DNA from: Escherichia sp. MOD1-EC7003
GTDB lineage: Bacteria > Pseudomonadota > Gammaproteobacteria > Enterobacterales > Enterobacteriaceae
Assembly: GCF_002965065.1 (NCBI RefSeq)
Contig: NZ_PTRE01000040.1
Coordinates: 1 to 64,000 of the forward strand
Length of the DNA: 64,000 bases
Direction of reading: 5' to 3'
In this document: positions 1 to 13,400 of the stretch, piece by piece
Numbering within the stretch: position 1 is the first letter of the stretch
Layout of the letters: every line of letters starts with the position of its first letter
Position numbers and translations under genes: made by a program
Notes under the pieces: model-generated
The model's database searches: none
Told to the model about the DNA's origin: nothing
What the model saw: only the letters and a program-made list of their open reading frames with translations

Positions 1-232
1 ACTGTGGCTTATTGGCTATCATGCTGAAAACAAAGGATTACATCTGAGATATCAGGCCAACAGCATTAAAGCACGGCGGGTAATCTCGTATCTGACGTTA
101 GCGAAGAATGTCTTACGACACTCCCCGCTAATTTTAAGACGAACAGTGCTAAGCACAGTTCTTAATCATCTCGCCAAAACCTACCAGAATATGGTGTTGG
201 TTTATTAGCGCTGATTTATGGGGATCCCTCAG
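1..232 (+). mobile_element. 3' end of an IS4-family (IS10-group) insertion sequence
   Basis: The window opens inside an insertion sequence. It holds the last 68 codons of a transposase and ends at position 232. Read on the minus strand, the terminus is CTGAGGGATCCCC, which resembles the IS10 ends (CTGA, three variable bases, ATCCCC). The next nine bases, CGCTTCGGC at 233-241, fit the 9-bp target duplications of IS10-type elements and match the hotspot consensus NGCTNAGCN at GCT and the following G. The other end lies outside the window, so the duplication cannot be confirmed. The exact IS name was not determined. Confidence 0.75.
2..208 (+). CDS. IS4-family transposase, C-terminal fragment
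   Basis: An open frame enters from the left edge and runs 68 codons to a TAG at 206-208. The peptide contains HAENKGL, RYQANSIKARRVISYL and VLRHSPL. These align by eye with the C-terminus of the IS10 transposase, which has HAQKQG, FQANTVRNRNVLS and VLRHSG at the same spacing. Family members are DDE transposases doing cut-and-paste transposition. The catalytic residues lie outside the window, so activity cannot be judged. It differs from IS10-R itself, which ends differently, so this is a relative rather than IS10. Confidence 0.75.
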   Translation: MWLIGYHAENKGLHLRYQANSIKARRVISYLTLAKNVLRHSPLILRRTVLSTVLNHLAKTYQNMVLVY

Positions 233-584
233 CGCTTCGGCGGGTTTTTTTATGGCTAAAACCTGAATCAGCGTAAAAAATGGAAAGTTGCTTTTTGCTG
301 CCGCCTGACAGGCAGGTAAAACAAAAACATCGCCGATAAGGGACTAAGTCAACCATTTCAAACTAAGGAATATCTCTTTTTCCCCATTTCTGGCATCGAC
401 TCACCACAAAGGCCGCAAAATCTGGTAAACTATCATCCAATTTTCTGCCCAAATGTCGGGTATTGCTCATTTTTTGTTTTATTTTTAAACAATGATGACA
501 CATTCGCAGATGGGTGACGCAACTTCTGACTGGCCACGCGGTGGCTGGTAGCAGTAAAAATTCTGACTATACCTGGAGGTTTTC
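233..584 (+). promoter_or_regulatory. Upstream region of sspA, interrupted by the IS
   Basis: No gene is seen in these 352 bases. The start (CGCTTCGGCGGG followed by seven T) looks like the downstream arm and U-tract of an intrinsic terminator whose upstream arm was replaced by the IS. In K-12 the genes upstream of sspA are rplM-rpsI, so this may be the rpsI terminator. The remainder is AT-rich and should hold the sspA promoter. A ribosome binding site TGGAGG at 571-576 precedes the sspA ATG. Confidence 0.4.
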
Positions 585-1223
585 ATGGCTGTCGCTGCCA
601 ACAAACGTTCGGTAATGACGCTGTTTTCCGGTCCTACTGACATCTATAGCCATCAGGTCCGCATTGTGCTGGCTGAGAAAGGTGTAAGTTTCGAGATCGA
701 ACACGTGGAAAAGGACAATCCGCCTCAGGATCTGATTGACCTCAACCCGAATCAGAGCGTTCCGACCCTGGTGGATCGTGAGCTGACCCTGTGGGAATCT
801 CGCATCATTATGGAATATCTGGATGAGCGTTTCCCGCATCCGCCACTGATGCCTGTTTACCCGGTAGCTCGCGGTGAAAGCCGTCTGTACATGCATCGCA
901 TCGAGAAAGACTGGTACACGCTGATGAACACCATCATCAACGGTTCAGCTTCTGAAGCAGATGCCGCACGTAAGCAACTGCGCGAAGAACTGCTGGCGAT
1001 TGCGCCGGTCTTCGGTCAGAAGCCGTACTTCCTGAGCGATGAGTTCAGCCTGGTCGATTGCTACCTTGCTCCGCTGCTGTGGCGTCTGCCGCAACTGGGT
1101 ATCGAGTTCAGCGGTCCGGGGGCGAAAGAGCTGAAAGGCTATATGACCCGCGTCTTTGAGCGTGACTCTTTCCTTGCTTCTTTAACTGAAGCAGAACGTG
1201 AAATGCGTCTGGGCCGGAGTTAA
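585..1223 (+). CDS. sspA: Stringent starvation protein A
   Basis: 212 aa, the full E. coli length. SspA is an RNA polymerase-associated protein with a glutathione S-transferase fold and no known GST activity. It is needed for stationary-phase acid tolerance, lowers H-NS levels, and is a co-activator of phage P1 late genes. The thioredoxin-like N-terminal half (about 10-90) includes PTDIYSHQVRIVLAEKG and the cis-Pro segment SVPTLVD; the C-terminal half is helical. The start follows a TGGAGG site with good spacing. sspB follows after 5 bases, so the two form an operon. Normal upstream neighbours (rplM, rpsI) are not in view because an IS precedes it. Confidence 0.97.
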   Translation: MAVAANKRSVMTLFSGPTDIYSHQVRIVLAEKGVSFEIEHVEKDNPPQDLIDLNPNQSVPTLVDRELTLWESRIIMEYLDERFPHPPLMPVYPVARGESRLYMHRIEKDWYTLMNTIINGSASEADAARKQLREELLAIAPVFGQKPYFLSDEFSLVDCYLAPLLWRLPQLGIEFSGPGAKELKGYMTRVFERDSFLASLTEAEREMRLGRS

Positions 1224-1228
1224 TCTGT

Positions 1229-1726
1229 ATGGATTTGTCACAGCTAACACCACGTCGTCCCTATCTGCTGCGTGCATTCTATGAGTGGTTGCTGGATAAC
1301 CAGCTCACGCCGCACCTGGTGGTGGATGTGACGCTCCCTGGCGTGCAGGTTCCTATGGAATATGCGCGTGACGGGCAAATCGTACTCAACATTGCGCAGC
1401 GTGCTGTCGGCAATCTGGAACTGGCGAATGATGAGGTGCGCTTTAACGCGCGCTTTGGTGGCATTCCGCGTCAGGTTTCTGTGCCGCTGGCTGCCGTACT
1501 GGCTATCTATGCCCGTGAAAATGGCGCAGGCACGATGTTTGAGCCTGAAGCTGCCTACGATGAAGATGCCAGTATCATGAATGATGAAGCGGCATCGGCA
1601 GACAACGAAACCGTTATGTCAGTTATTGATGGCGACAAGCCAGATCACGATGATGACACTCATCCTGACGATGAACCTCCGCAGCCACCACGCGGTGGTC
1701 GACCGGCATTACGCGTTGTGAAGTAA
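1229..1726 (+). CDS. sspB: ClpXP adaptor, stringent starvation protein B
   Basis: 165 aa. SspB binds the ssrA degradation tag added by tmRNA and delivers tagged proteins to ClpXP; it also delivers N-RseA in the sigma-E pathway. The first ~110 residues form the dimeric tag-binding domain (RRPYLLRAFYEWLLDNQLTPH, residues about 9-29). A long acidic, disordered linker follows (rich in D and E, about 115-155), ending in the short ClpX-binding tail GGRPALRVVK. All three parts are intact. It is co-transcribed with sspA and followed by a strong terminator. Confidence 0.97.
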   Translation: MDLSQLTPRRPYLLRAFYEWLLDNQLTPHLVVDVTLPGVQVPMEYARDGQIVLNIAQRAVGNLELANDEVRFNARFGGIPRQVSVPLAAVLAIYARENGAGTMFEPEAAYDEDASIMNDEAASADNETVMSVIDGDKPDHDDDTHPDDEPPQPPRGGRPALRVVK

Positions 1727-1730
1727 AACA

Positions 1731-1763
1731 AAAACAGGCCCTGGCGGCCTGTTTTGTCTTTTT
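1731..1763. terminator. Bidirectional terminator between sspB and dcuD
   Basis: A perfect 10-bp stem (AAAACAGGCC, 1731-1740, pairing with GGCCTGTTTT, 1746-1755) has a 5-base loop, with T-rich sequence after it and A-rich sequence before it. It can terminate sspB on the plus strand and dcuD on the minus strand. Confidence 0.85.
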
Positions 1764-1769
1764 AATGGC

Positions 1770-3137
1770 TTAATAAAAAAGCGTGATTGTGGCAATCATA
1801 TTCACCACGAAACCGACTGCCATAGGGATCGCTGTCCGCTTCACCACCGCAAAAGGTGAAACGCCGGCAATTCCTGACGTAACGACCACCACTGCAGTAA
1901 TCGGCGAAACCGCGCGCGCTAACGTCGTGGCAAAATGCATTGGCATAATCATAACCACCGCTGGTACGTGTAGTCCGGCTGCGATATTTGGAATAAGACT
2001 GGCAAATGACATAAACGGCGCATTGCCTGAGCCCATCACAATGGCACAAATAGCAATGACCAGCGCCATGATAATCATCACACCAATACCGCCCAGACCA
2101 GAATGCTCCGCGCCTCTGATAACCGCATCGACAGTGCCAATCGTCGTTAAGCCCTTCGCAAATATTTCACCCGCGACCACCAGCGTTACCACGTTGGCAA
2201 ACTGTGTACCCATGCCGTCAAAAAACGCCTGCACATCGTCCATTGTTTCGCGCAAGTTATGTTTGCGGAAGAACTCAACAAACATCGTCAGCGTTAAACT
2301 CAGTAACATCACCACCACCAGATGCAGTTCTGACTGCATCAGCCCGGCGTGGGCGAGAAACAGCGAGCCGAGCATCAGGATTAGCGGCATTACCGGTAAA
2401 ATGGCGTAATAGAGCGGCGGGACATTATCGAGAGTTTTTTGCTCTGCCTGTTCTTGATTGATATTTTTATCTTTTTTGTCAAAAGCGCGCTGCACGAAAA
2501 AGTGGGAAATCGCCACCGAGATAATGACGCAAGAGGCGACCGGAAGCTGGTAGTGGAAGAAGTAAGTGGCGATTTTCATTCCTGCTACCTGGGCAGCAAA
2601 AATAGAGTTCGTTTCCAGAATCCCCCACTCAATGGACATTGTGGTTGCGATAACCGCCACCGCAGAGAGGCGACTTACTCCCAGACTCACCAGCGTCGGA
2701 AATAAGGTGACCATCAGCAACATACCCAGACCGGAGGCGCTGGTAATAAACTGCGCCATGATTTGGCCGATGACGTAAGTGGCCGACAGAATAAGATACG
2801 GCGAGCGAATGAGTTTTAACGGGCGGCTTAACAAGCTCACCATCGCGCGACTGGCTCCTATGCGCTCCATGTAGCGGGCATAACCGCCCACCGCCATAAT
2901 CGACAGCCCCAACCCGGCAATGCGGTTGGATAGCATACGCAGAATTTCATTATAAATATCGACGATCAAGTAGCCGCTGCTTTTGGCGGGATCGAGTACA
3001 CCACCAAACCCTAACCAGACACCGCACATCATCAGGAGGATACCTGCGGCAGCCAGTACCACCTGAGGTTTGTAGTTTTTCAGGATCAAATAGCCCATCG
3101 TAATTAATACGATGACAGATATAATTATGCCGAACAT
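1770..3137 (-). CDS. dcuD: DcuD, putative C4-dicarboxylate transporter
   Basis: 455 aa, highly hydrophobic throughout, about a dozen membrane segments. It belongs to the DcuC family of anaerobic C4-dicarboxylate carriers, inner membrane; for DcuD itself the substrate is not well established. The start chosen is the ATG at 3137 (MFGIIISV), preceded by a GGAG seven bases upstream. A longer reading from a TTG at 3155 adds six residues without a better site. It converges with sspB and diverges from nanR. It is intact in this strain. Confidence 0.93.
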   Translation of the reverse strand: MFGIIISVIVLITMGYLILKNYKPQVVLAAAGILLMMCGVWLGFGGVLDPAKSSGYLIVDIYNEILRMLSNRIAGLGLSIMAVGGYARYMERIGASRAMVSLLSRPLKLIRSPYLILSATYVIGQIMAQFITSASGLGMLLMVTLFPTLVSLGVSRLSAVAVIATTMSIEWGILETNSIFAAQVAGMKIATYFFHYQLPVASCVIISVAISHFFVQRAFDKKDKNINQEQAEQKTLDNVPPLYYAILPVMPLILMLGSLFLAHAGLMQSELHLVVVMLLSLTLTMFVEFFRKHNLRETMDDVQAFFDGMGTQFANVVTLVVAGEIFAKGLTTIGTVDAVIRGAEHSGLGGIGVMIIMALVIAICAIVMGSGNAPFMSFASLIPNIAAGLHVPAVVMIMPMHFATTLARAVSPITAVVVVTSGIAGVSPFAVVKRTAIPMAVGFVVNMIATITLFY

Positions 3138-3505
3138 TGTTGAACTCCGTGTCAAAAGAAAACGGTCAATCCCATAAACGGCAGATTGAAAACAATGATG
3201 TTATATTTTTTGCAAGGCTATTTATGGTGCTGGTGTCGTATTTTTAAATTGTGGTTGAGGGGATTTTTCATTAAAAAATATGCATTTATGATTGTTTGGC
3301 AAGAACACATTCATAATAATCATAATGTCTGTGAATAGTCTTATGAATAATTCAATCGGGATGTTTTTATCTGCGTTACATTAATTTTTCACAATAGTTA
3401 ATTATGATAATGATGAGGTACAAAGAGAAAAAACCGCCATTTCCCCCTACTTTCAATCCTGTGATAGGATGTCACTGATGATATTAATCACACTGACCTT
3501 ACAGA
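3138..3505. promoter_or_regulatory. Divergent dcuD / nanR intergenic region
   Basis: 368 AT-rich bases with no gene on either strand. It must carry the promoters for dcuD (minus) and nanR (plus). The sequence is rich in AT runs such as those around 3355-3420. I could not assign -35/-10 elements or a named regulator site with confidence. Confidence 0.4.
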
Positions 3506-4297
3506 ATGGGCTTTATGAACGCATTTGATTCGCAAACTGAAGATTCTTCACCTGCAATTGGTCGCAATTTGCGTAGCCGCCCGCTGGCGCGTAAAAAACT
3601 CTCCGAAATGGTGGAAGAAGAGCTGGAACAGATGATTCGCCGTCGTGAATTTAGCGAAGGTGAACAATTACCGTCTGAACGCGAACTGATGGCGTTTTTT
3701 AACGTCGGGCGTCCTTCTGTGCGCGAAGCGCTGGCAGCGTTAAAACGCAAAGGTCTGGTGCAAATAAACAACGGCGAACGCGCTCGCGTCTCCCGTCCTT
3801 CTGCGGACACCATCATCGGCGAGCTTTCCGGCATGGCGAAAGATTTCCTTTCTCATCCTGGCGGGATTGCCCATTTCGAACAATTACGTCTGTTCTTTGA
3901 GTCCAGCCTGGTGCGTTATGCGGCTGAACATGCCACCGATGAGCAAATCGATTTGCTGGCAAAAGCGCTGGAGATCAACAGTCAGTCGCTGGATAACAAC
4001 GCGGCATTCATTCGTTCAGACGTTGATTTCCACCGCGTGCTGGCAGAGATCCCAGGAAACCCAATCTTCATGGCGATCCACGTTGCACTGCTCGACTGGC
4101 TGATTGCCGCGCGTCCAACGGTTACCGATCAGGCGCTGCACGAACATAACAACGTTAGCTATCAACAGCATATTGCGATCGTTGATGCGATCCGTCGTCA
4201 TGATCCCGACGAAGCCGATCGTGCGTTGCAATCGCATCTCAACAGCGTCTCTGCTACCTGGCATGCCTTCGGTCAGACCACCAACAAAAAGAAATAA
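3506..4297 (+). CDS. nanR: NanR, sialic acid-responsive repressor
   Basis: 263 aa GntR-family (FadR subfamily) transcription factor. Residues about 30-100 form the winged helix-turn-helix ([31 protein letters not shown]). Residues about 110-250 form the all-helical FCD ligand domain with metal-binding His/Asp residues (DVDFHRVL and the late HEHNN, QQHIAI, QSHL segments). NanR represses nanATEK-yhcH and other sialic acid genes, and N-acetylneuraminate relieves this. The ATG at 3506 gives the length known for K-12; an internal ATG at 3515 is an alternative. The operator lies immediately downstream, ahead of nanA. Confidence 0.96.
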   Translation: MGFMNAFDSQTEDSSPAIGRNLRSRPLARKKLSEMVEEELEQMIRRREFSEGEQLPSERELMAFFNVGRPSVREALAALKRKGLVQINNGERARVSRPSADTIIGELSGMAKDFLSHPGGIAHFEQLRLFFESSLVRYAAEHATDEQIDLLAKALEINSQSLDNNAAFIRSDVDFHRVLAEIPGNPIFMAIHVALLDWLIAARPTVTDQALHEHNNVSYQQHIAIVDAIRRHDPDEADRALQSHLNSVSATWHAFGQTTNKKK

Positions 4298-4360
4298 TGC
4301 CACTTTAGTGAAGCAGATCGCATTATAAGCTTTCTGTATGGGGTGTTGCTTAATCGATCT

Positions 4361-4383
4361 GGTATAACAGGTATAAAGGTATG
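4361..4383 (+). promoter_or_regulatory. NanR operator: three GGTATA direct repeats
   Basis: GGTATA occurs at 4361-4366 and 4370-4375, with GGTATG at 4378-4383. Tandem GGTATA repeats are the known NanR operator of the nanA promoter. The repeats overlap TATAAC- and TATAAA-type -10 sequences, consistent with direct occlusion of RNA polymerase. The array ends 35 bases before the nanA ATG. Confidence 0.88.
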
Positions 4384-4418
4384 TCGTTTATCAGACAAGC
4401 ATCACTTCCGAGGTATTT

Positions 4419-5312
4419 ATGGCAACGAATTTACGTGGCGTAATGGCTGCACTCCTGACTCCTTTTGACCAACAACAAGCACTGGATAAAGCGAGTCTGC
4501 GTCGCCTGGTTCAGTTCAATATTCAGCAGGGCATCGACGGTTTATATGTGGGCGGTTCAACCGGCGAAGCCTTTGTACAAAGTCTTTCCGAGCGTGAACA
4601 GGTACTGGAAATTGTCGCCGAAGAGGCGAAAGGTAAGATTAAACTCATCGCTCACGTCGGTTGCGTCAGCACCGCCGAAAGCCAACAACTTGCGGCATCG
4701 GCTAAACGTTATGGCTTCGATGCCGTCTCCGCCGTCACACCGTTCTATTATCTTTTCAGCTTTGAAGAACACTGCGATCACTATCGGGCAATTATTGATT
4801 CGGCAGATGGTTTGCCGATGGTTGTGTACAACATTCCCGCCCTGAGCGGGGTAAAACTGACCCTGGATCAGATCAACACACTGGTTACGCTGCCAGGTGT
4901 TGGTGCCCTGAAACAAACCTCTGGCGATCTCTATCAGATGGAACAGATCCGTCGTGAACATCCGGATCTGGTGCTCTATAACGGTTACGACGAAATCTTC
5001 GCCTCCGGCCTGCTGGCGGGCGCTGATGGTGGTATCGGCAGTACCTACAACATTATGGGCTGGCGTTATCAGGGGATCGTGAAGGCGCTGAAAGAAGGCG
5101 ATATCCAGACCGCGCAGAAGCTACAAACCGAATGTAATAAAGTCATTGATCTGCTGATCAAAACGGGCGTATTCCGCGGCCTGAAAACTGTTCTGCACTA
5201 TATGGATGTCGTGTCTGTGCCGCTGTGCCGCAAACCGTTTGGTCCGGTAGACGAAAAATATCTGCCAGAATTGAAGGCACTGGCCCAGCAGTTGATGCAA
5301 GAGCGCGGGTGA
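4419..5312 (+). CDS. nanA: N-acetylneuraminate lyase
   Basis: 297 aa class I aldolase of the DapA/NAL family with a (beta/alpha)8 fold. It cleaves N-acetylneuraminate to N-acetylmannosamine and pyruvate, the first cytoplasmic step of sialic acid use. Visible motifs are GGSTGEAF (carboxylate binding, residues about 46-53), the catalytic Tyr in [10 protein letters not shown] and the Schiff-base Lys in GALKQTSGD (K165). A good ribosome site (CCGAGG) precedes the ATG. It is the first gene of the nanATEK-nanQ operon under NanR control. Confidence 0.97.
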   Translation: MATNLRGVMAALLTPFDQQQALDKASLRRLVQFNIQQGIDGLYVGGSTGEAFVQSLSEREQVLEIVAEEAKGKIKLIAHVGCVSTAESQQLAASAKRYGFDAVSAVTPFYYLFSFEEHCDHYRAIIDSADGLPMVVYNIPALSGVKLTLDQINTLVTLPGVGALKQTSGDLYQMEQIRREHPDLVLYNGYDEIFASGLLAGADGGIGSTYNIMGWRYQGIVKALKEGDIQTAQKLQTECNKVIDLLIKTGVFRGLKTVLHYMDVVSVPLCRKPFGPVDEKYLPELKALAQQLMQERG

Positions 5313-5315
5313 GTT

Positions 5316-5351
5316 TTTTCCCCTTGCTCGCCCCTACCGGGTGAGGGGAAA
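5316..5351 (+). repeat. Stem-loop between nanA and nanT
   Basis: An imperfect inverted repeat: TTTCCCC and CTCGCCC on the left pair with GGGTGAG and GGGGAAA on the right around a CTACC loop. It has no T-tract, so it is more likely an mRNA-stabilising hairpin that favours nanA message, or a REP-like element, than a full terminator. Confidence 0.6.
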
Positions 5352-5420
5352 TAAACGCATCTGTACCCTACAATTTTCAAACCAAAGCGTGTGGGCATCG
5401 CCCACCGCGGGAGACTCACA

Positions 5421-6911
5421 ATGAGTACTACAATCCAGAATATCCCGTGGTATCGCCATCTCAACCGCGCACAATGGCGGGCATTTTCCGCTGCCTGGTT
5501 GGGATATCTGCTTGACGGTTTTGATTTTGTTTTAATCGCCCTGGTGCTCACTGAAGTGCAAGGTGAATTCGGGCTGACGACGGTACAGGCTGCAAGTTTG
5601 ATCTCCGCAGCCTTTATCTCTCGCTGGTTCGGCGGCCTGATGCTCGGCGCTATGGGGGACCGCTACGGGCGTCGTCTGGCAATGGTCACCAGCATCGTTC
5701 TCTTCTCAGCCGGGACGCTGGCCTGCGGCTTTGCGCCAGGCTACATCACCATGTTTATTGCTCGTCTGGTCATCGGCATGGGGATGGCGGGTGAATACGG
5801 CTCCAGTGCCACCTATGTCATTGAAAGCTGGCCCAAACATCTGCGTAACAAAGCCAGTGGCTTTCTGATTTCCGGCTTCTCTGTGGGGGCTGTCGTTGCC
5901 GCTCAGGTCTACAGCCTGGTGGTTCCGGTCTGGGGCTGGCGTGCGCTGTTCTTTATCGGCATTTTGCCAATCATCTTTGCTCTCTGGCTGCGTAAAAACA
6001 TCCCGGAAGCAGAAGACTGGAAAGAAAAGCACGCAGGTAAAGCACCGGTACGCACAATGGTGGATATTCTCTACCGTGGTGAACATCGCATTGCCAATAT
6101 CGTGATGACGTTGGCGGCGGCTACTGCGCTGTGGTTCTGCTTCGCCGGTAACCTGCAAAATGCCGCAATCGTCGCTGTTCTCGGGCTGTTATGCGCCGCA
6201 ATCTTTATTAGCTTTATGGTGCAGAGTACGGGCAAACGCTGGCCAACGGGCGTGATGCTGATGGTGGTTGTGTTATTTGCCTTTCTCTACTCATGGCCGA
6301 TTCAGGCGCTGCTGCCAACGTATCTGAAAACCGATCTGGCTTATAACCCCCATACTGTCGCCAATGTGCTGTTCTTTAGTGGCTTTGGCGCGGCGGTGGG
6401 TTGCTGCGTCGGTGGCTTCCTCGGTGACTGGTTGGGAACTCGCAAAGCGTACGTTTGTAGCCTGCTGGCCTCGCAGCTGTTGATTATTCCGGTATTTGCG
6501 ATTGGCGGCGCAAACGTCTGGGTGCTCGGACTGTTACTGTTCTTCCAGCAAATGCTTGGACAAGGGATCGCCGGGATCTTACCGAAACTGATTGGCGGTT
6601 ATTTCGATACCGACCAGCGTGCAGCGGGCCTGGGCTTTACCTACAACGTTGGCGCATTGGGCGGCGCACTGGCCCCAATCCTCGGCGCGTTGATCGCTCA
6701 ACGTCTGGATCTGGGTACTGCGCTGGCATCGCTCTCGTTCAGTCTGACATTTGTGGTGATCCTGCTGATTGGTCTGGATATGCCTTCCCGCGTTCAGCGC
6801 TGGCTGCGCCCGGAAGCATTGCGTACTCATGACGCTATCGACGGCAAACCATTTAGCGGTGCCGTGCCATTTGGCAGCGCTAAAAACGATTTAGTCAAAA
6901 CCAAAAGTTAA
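5421..6911 (+). CDS. nanT: Sialic acid:H+ symporter
   Basis: 496 aa major facilitator superfamily protein of the inner membrane that imports N-acetylneuraminate with protons. The early loop signature [10 protein letters not shown] and the [14 protein letters not shown] first segment are typical of the family. NanT proteins have 14 predicted segments, two more than usual, in the central region (about 220-290 here is hydrophobic and fits). The start at 5421 follows GGGAG at 5409-5413; upstream in-frame codons lack a site. It is the second gene of the nan operon. Confidence 0.96.
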   Translation: MSTTIQNIPWYRHLNRAQWRAFSAAWLGYLLDGFDFVLIALVLTEVQGEFGLTTVQAASLISAAFISRWFGGLMLGAMGDRYGRRLAMVTSIVLFSAGTLACGFAPGYITMFIARLVIGMGMAGEYGSSATYVIESWPKHLRNKASGFLISGFSVGAVVAAQVYSLVVPVWGWRALFFIGILPIIFALWLRKNIPEAEDWKEKHAGKAPVRTMVDILYRGEHRIANIVMTLAAATALWFCFAGNLQNAAIVAVLGLLCAAIFISFMVQSTGKRWPTGVMLMVVVLFAFLYSWPIQALLPTYLKTDLAYNPHTVANVLFFSGFGAAVGCCVGGFLGDWLGTRKAYVCSLLASQLLIIPVFAIGGANVWVLGLLLFFQQMLGQGIAGILPKLIGGYFDTDQRAAGLGFTYNVGALGGALAPILGALIAQRLDLGTALASLSFSLTFVVILLIGLDMPSRVQRWLRPEALRTHDAIDGKPFSGAVPFGSAKNDLVKTKS

Positions 6912-6958
6912 TCCTGTTGCCCGGTCTCTGCACCGGGCCTTTCGCTAAGGGAAGATGT

Positions 6959-7644
6959 ATGTCGTTACTTGCACAACTGGATAAAAAAATCGCTGCTAAC
7001 GGTGGCTTGATCGTCTCCTGTCAGCCGGTTCCAGACAGCCCGCTCGATAAACCAGAAATCGTCGCTGCCATGGCATTAGCGGCAGAGCAGGCGGGCGCAG
7101 TCGCTATTCGCATCGAAGGTGTGGCAAACCTGCAAGCCACGCGTGCGGTGGTGAGCGTGCCAATTATCGGGATTGTAAAACGCGATCTGGTGGATTCTCC
7201 GGTACGCATTACTGCTTATATTGAAGACGTCGATGCGCTGGCACAGGCGGGCGCGGACATTATCGCGATTGACGGTACTGACCGAGCGCGTCCGGTGCCT
7301 GTTGAAACACTGCTGGCACGTATCCACCATCACGGTTTACTGGCGATGACCGACTGTTCAACGCCGGAAGATGGCCTGGCTTGCCAAAAGCTGGGGGCCG
7401 AAATTATTGGTACTACGCTTTCTGGCTATACCACGCCTGAAACGCCAGAAGAGCCGGATCTGGCGCTGGTGAAAACATTGAGCGACGCCGGATGTCGGGT
7501 GATTGCCGAAGGGCGTTACAACACGCCAGCGCAGGCGGCAGACGCAATGCGTCACGGTGCGTGGGCGGTGACGGTAGGTTCTGCTATCACACGTCTTGAA
7601 CACATTTGTCAGTGGTACAACACAGCGATGAAAAAGGCGGTGCT

Positions 7645-7648
<4 letters not shown>
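6959..7648 (+). CDS. nanE: N-acetylmannosamine-6-phosphate 2-epimerase
   Basis: 229 aa TIM-barrel enzyme that converts ManNAc-6-P to GlcNAc-6-P, feeding NagA/NagB. Segments [13 protein letters not shown] and [29 protein letters not shown] hold the conserved acid/base and phosphate-binding residues, and VTVGSAITR is the C-terminal phosphate-binding strand. The ATG at 6959 is preceded by AAGGGAAG. A short GC-rich hairpin (GCCCGG...CCGGGC, around 6918-6938) lies between nanT and nanE. Its stop overlaps the nanK start (ATGA). Confidence 0.96.
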
Positions 7649-8981
<1,333 letters not shown>

Positions 8982-9006
8982 AATTATCTGGATAATTCGT
9001 TTTAGA

Positions 9007-9033
9007 AATTCGCCAGACACTGTCTGGCGAATT
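9007..9033. terminator. Hairpin between convergent nanQ and gltD
   Basis: A perfect 12-bp inverted repeat (AATTCGCCAGAC at 9007-9018 with GTCTGGCGAATT at 9022-9033) has a 3-base centre. It sits between two convergent operons and probably acts in both directions, though there is no long T-run. In K-12, gltF and a fimbrial yhc cluster occupy this junction; here only 66 bases separate the stops. Confidence 0.65.
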
Positions 9034-9047
9034 CATTGTTACCACGC

Positions 9048-10478
<1,431 letters not shown>

Positions 10479-13400
10479 TTACTGCGCCTGCACGCGCAAC
10501 TCTGCTGCGCTACGACTACGGTGACCCAGCAGTGCTTTTACATCACTGGACTTCGGTTTAACCAGCGCAAATTTAGTGGCGAAGGTTGACCAGTTCGCCA
10601 GAATCTCTTCACCACGCTGGGAACCGGTATGCTGAACATGCTCGGTGATAAGACCACGCAGATGCTCTTCATGGATCGCCAGGGAGTCAACGTTCAGCAC
10701 TTCCACCAATTCCGGGTTAACGCGTTTGCGGAAATCACCGCTTTCATCGAGAACGTAAGCGAAGCCGCCGGTCATGCCTGCGCCGAAGTTAACGCCGGTT
10801 TTACCCAGAATACAGACGATACCGCCCGTCATATATTCACAACCGTTGTCGCCAATACCTTCTACCACGGTGATAGCACCGGAGTTACGCACGCCGAAAC
10901 GTTCACCCGCGCGGCCTGCGGCATACAGACGACCACCGGTTGCGCCATACAGGCAGGTGTTGCCGATAATGCTTGCTTCATGGCTGCGGAAGGCCGAGCC
11001 AACCGGAGGACGAATGGCAATCAGGCCGCCAGCCATGCCTTTACCGACATAGTCGTTGGCATCGCCCGTCAGATACAGCTCTACGCCGCCCGCGTTCCAC
11101 ACGCCGAAACTCTGGCCCGCAGTGCCGTTGAAGTACGCTTTGATCGGATCGGCTGCCAGCCCCTGGTCGCCGTGCGTTTGCGCGATATAGCCTGAAAGCG
11201 ACGCGCCGACAGAACGGTCGGTGTTGCGAATATCGAACCAGAAGGTTTTGCTCAGGCGTTCATCGACAAATGGTTTCGCCTGTTGCAGCAACTGCGCGTT
11301 CAGCAAGCCGTTATCAAACGGCGGGTTGTTTTCGGTACAGTACAGCGCCTTACCTGGATGCGGCTCGGCAGTCTCCAGCAGCTTCGACAGCGCCAGTTTC
11401 TGCTGTTTGGCGGTGAAACCGTCCAGCTCTTTAAGCAGGTCGGTGCGACCAATCAGATCCACCAGACGTGTTACGCCCAGCTGTGCCATTAGCTCGCGGG
11501 TTTCACGGGCGATAAACTCAAAGTAATTCGTCACCTTGAACGGCAGGCCGTGATAGTGATTCTTACGCAGTTTGTCATCCTGAGTTGCTACACCGGTGGC
11601 GCAGTTGTTCAGGTGGCAAATACGCAGATATTTACAGCCGAGCGCCACCATCGGACCGGTACCGAAGCCAAAGCTTTCCGCGCCAAGAATTGCTGCTTTG
11701 ATGATATCAACGCCGGTTTTCAGGCCGCCATCAACCTGCAAACGAATCTTATGACGCAAGCCGTTGGCAACCAGCGCCTGCTGCGTTTCAACAAGCCCCA
11801 GCTCCCATGGGCAGCCTGCGTATTTCACTGATGAAAGTGGACTTGCGCCGGTGCCGCCGTCATAGCCTGCGATGGTGATTAAATCGGCATAGGCTTTCGC
11901 CACGCCAGTCGCGATGGTGCCAACGCCTGGTTCGGAAACCAGCTTCACGGAGATCATCGCTTTCGGGTTAACCTGCTTGAGGTCGAAAATAAGCTGCGCT
12001 AAGTCCTCGATAGAGTAGATATCGTGGTGCGGCGGCGGGGAGATCAGCGTCACGCCCGGCACTGAATAGCGCAGTTTGGCGATGTAAGGAGTGACTTTAT
12101 CGCCCGGTAACTGACCGCCTTCGCCCGGCTTCGCGCCCTGGGCGACTTTAATCTGAATGACGTCGGCATTGACCAGGTACGCCGGAGTAACACCGAAGCG
12201 ACCGGAAGCGACCTGTTTGATGCGCGAGACTTTGTTGGTGCCGTAGCGGGCAGGGTCTTCACCACCTTCACCGGAGTTCGAGTTACCGCCGATGCTGTTC
12301 ATCGCTTCTGCCAGCGCCTCGTGGGCTTCCGGGCTTAACGCGCCGATAGACATTGCGGCGGTGTCGAAGCGTTTAAACAGTTCGCTTGCCGGTTCAACAT
12401 CAGCAATATTGACCGCGTTTTCACCCGGCGTAATTGCCAGCAGATCGCGCAGCGTGGTAGCCGGACGTTCATTAACCAGCTTTGCGTATTCCTGATAGTC
12501 GCTGTACTCGCCGCTTTGTACCGCCTGTTGCAGCGTGCGCACCACGTCCGGGTTGTAGGCATGGTATTCGCCGCCATGCACATATTTCAGCAGTCCACCC
12601 TGGCTGATGGGCTTACGCGCCAGCCAGGCTCGTTTCGACAGATTCCGCAGATCCTGCTGGAAGTCTTCAAAGCTTGCCCCACCAATACGGCTGACTGCGC
12701 CCTGGAAGCACAGATCCACAACATCATTGTGCAGACCGACCGCTTCGAACAGTTTTGAGCAGCGGTAAGAGGCGATGGTGGAGATGCCCATTTTGGACAT
12801 GATTTTGTACAAACCTTTGTTGATGCCGTTACGGTAGTTGAGCATCACGGTACGATAATCTTTGGCAATCGCATGGGTGTCTACCAGGCGGCCCAGCGTT
12901 TCATAGGCAAGGTATGGATAAATAGCCGTCGCGCCGAATCCCAGCAACACGGCGAAGTGGTGTGGGTCGCGGGCGCTGGCGGTTTCGACGATGATGTTGG
13001 CATCGCAACGCAGGCTTTGATCGACCAGACGGGTCTGGATTGCGCCAACTGCCATCGGGGCCGGAACCGGCAGGCGATCTTTAGCGATATTCCGGTCGGA
13101 GAGCACCAGCAGCACGGTGCCGCTACGTACCATTTTTTCGGCTTTGTCGCACAGTTCTTTGACAGTTGCTTCGAGCGTGGTTTTAGTGACGTCAAAGGTG
13201 ATATCCAGTGTATCTGCGCGGTAGTGCTCCTCTTTAATCGTCGTGAGCTGTTTGAAATCGGAGTAGAGCAGGATCGGCGATTTAAAGCTTAAACGGTGCG
13301 CCTGGCCCTCTGCTTCACAGAATACGTTCATTTCACGACCGATGCTGGTGGCGAGCGACATAACATGCGCTTCACGCAGCGGGTCGATTGGCGGGTTAGT

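Noticed and set aside
3138-3155. Six-residue N-terminal extension of DcuD from a TTG
   Set aside because: The ATG at 3137 has a GGAG at good spacing; the TTG does not.
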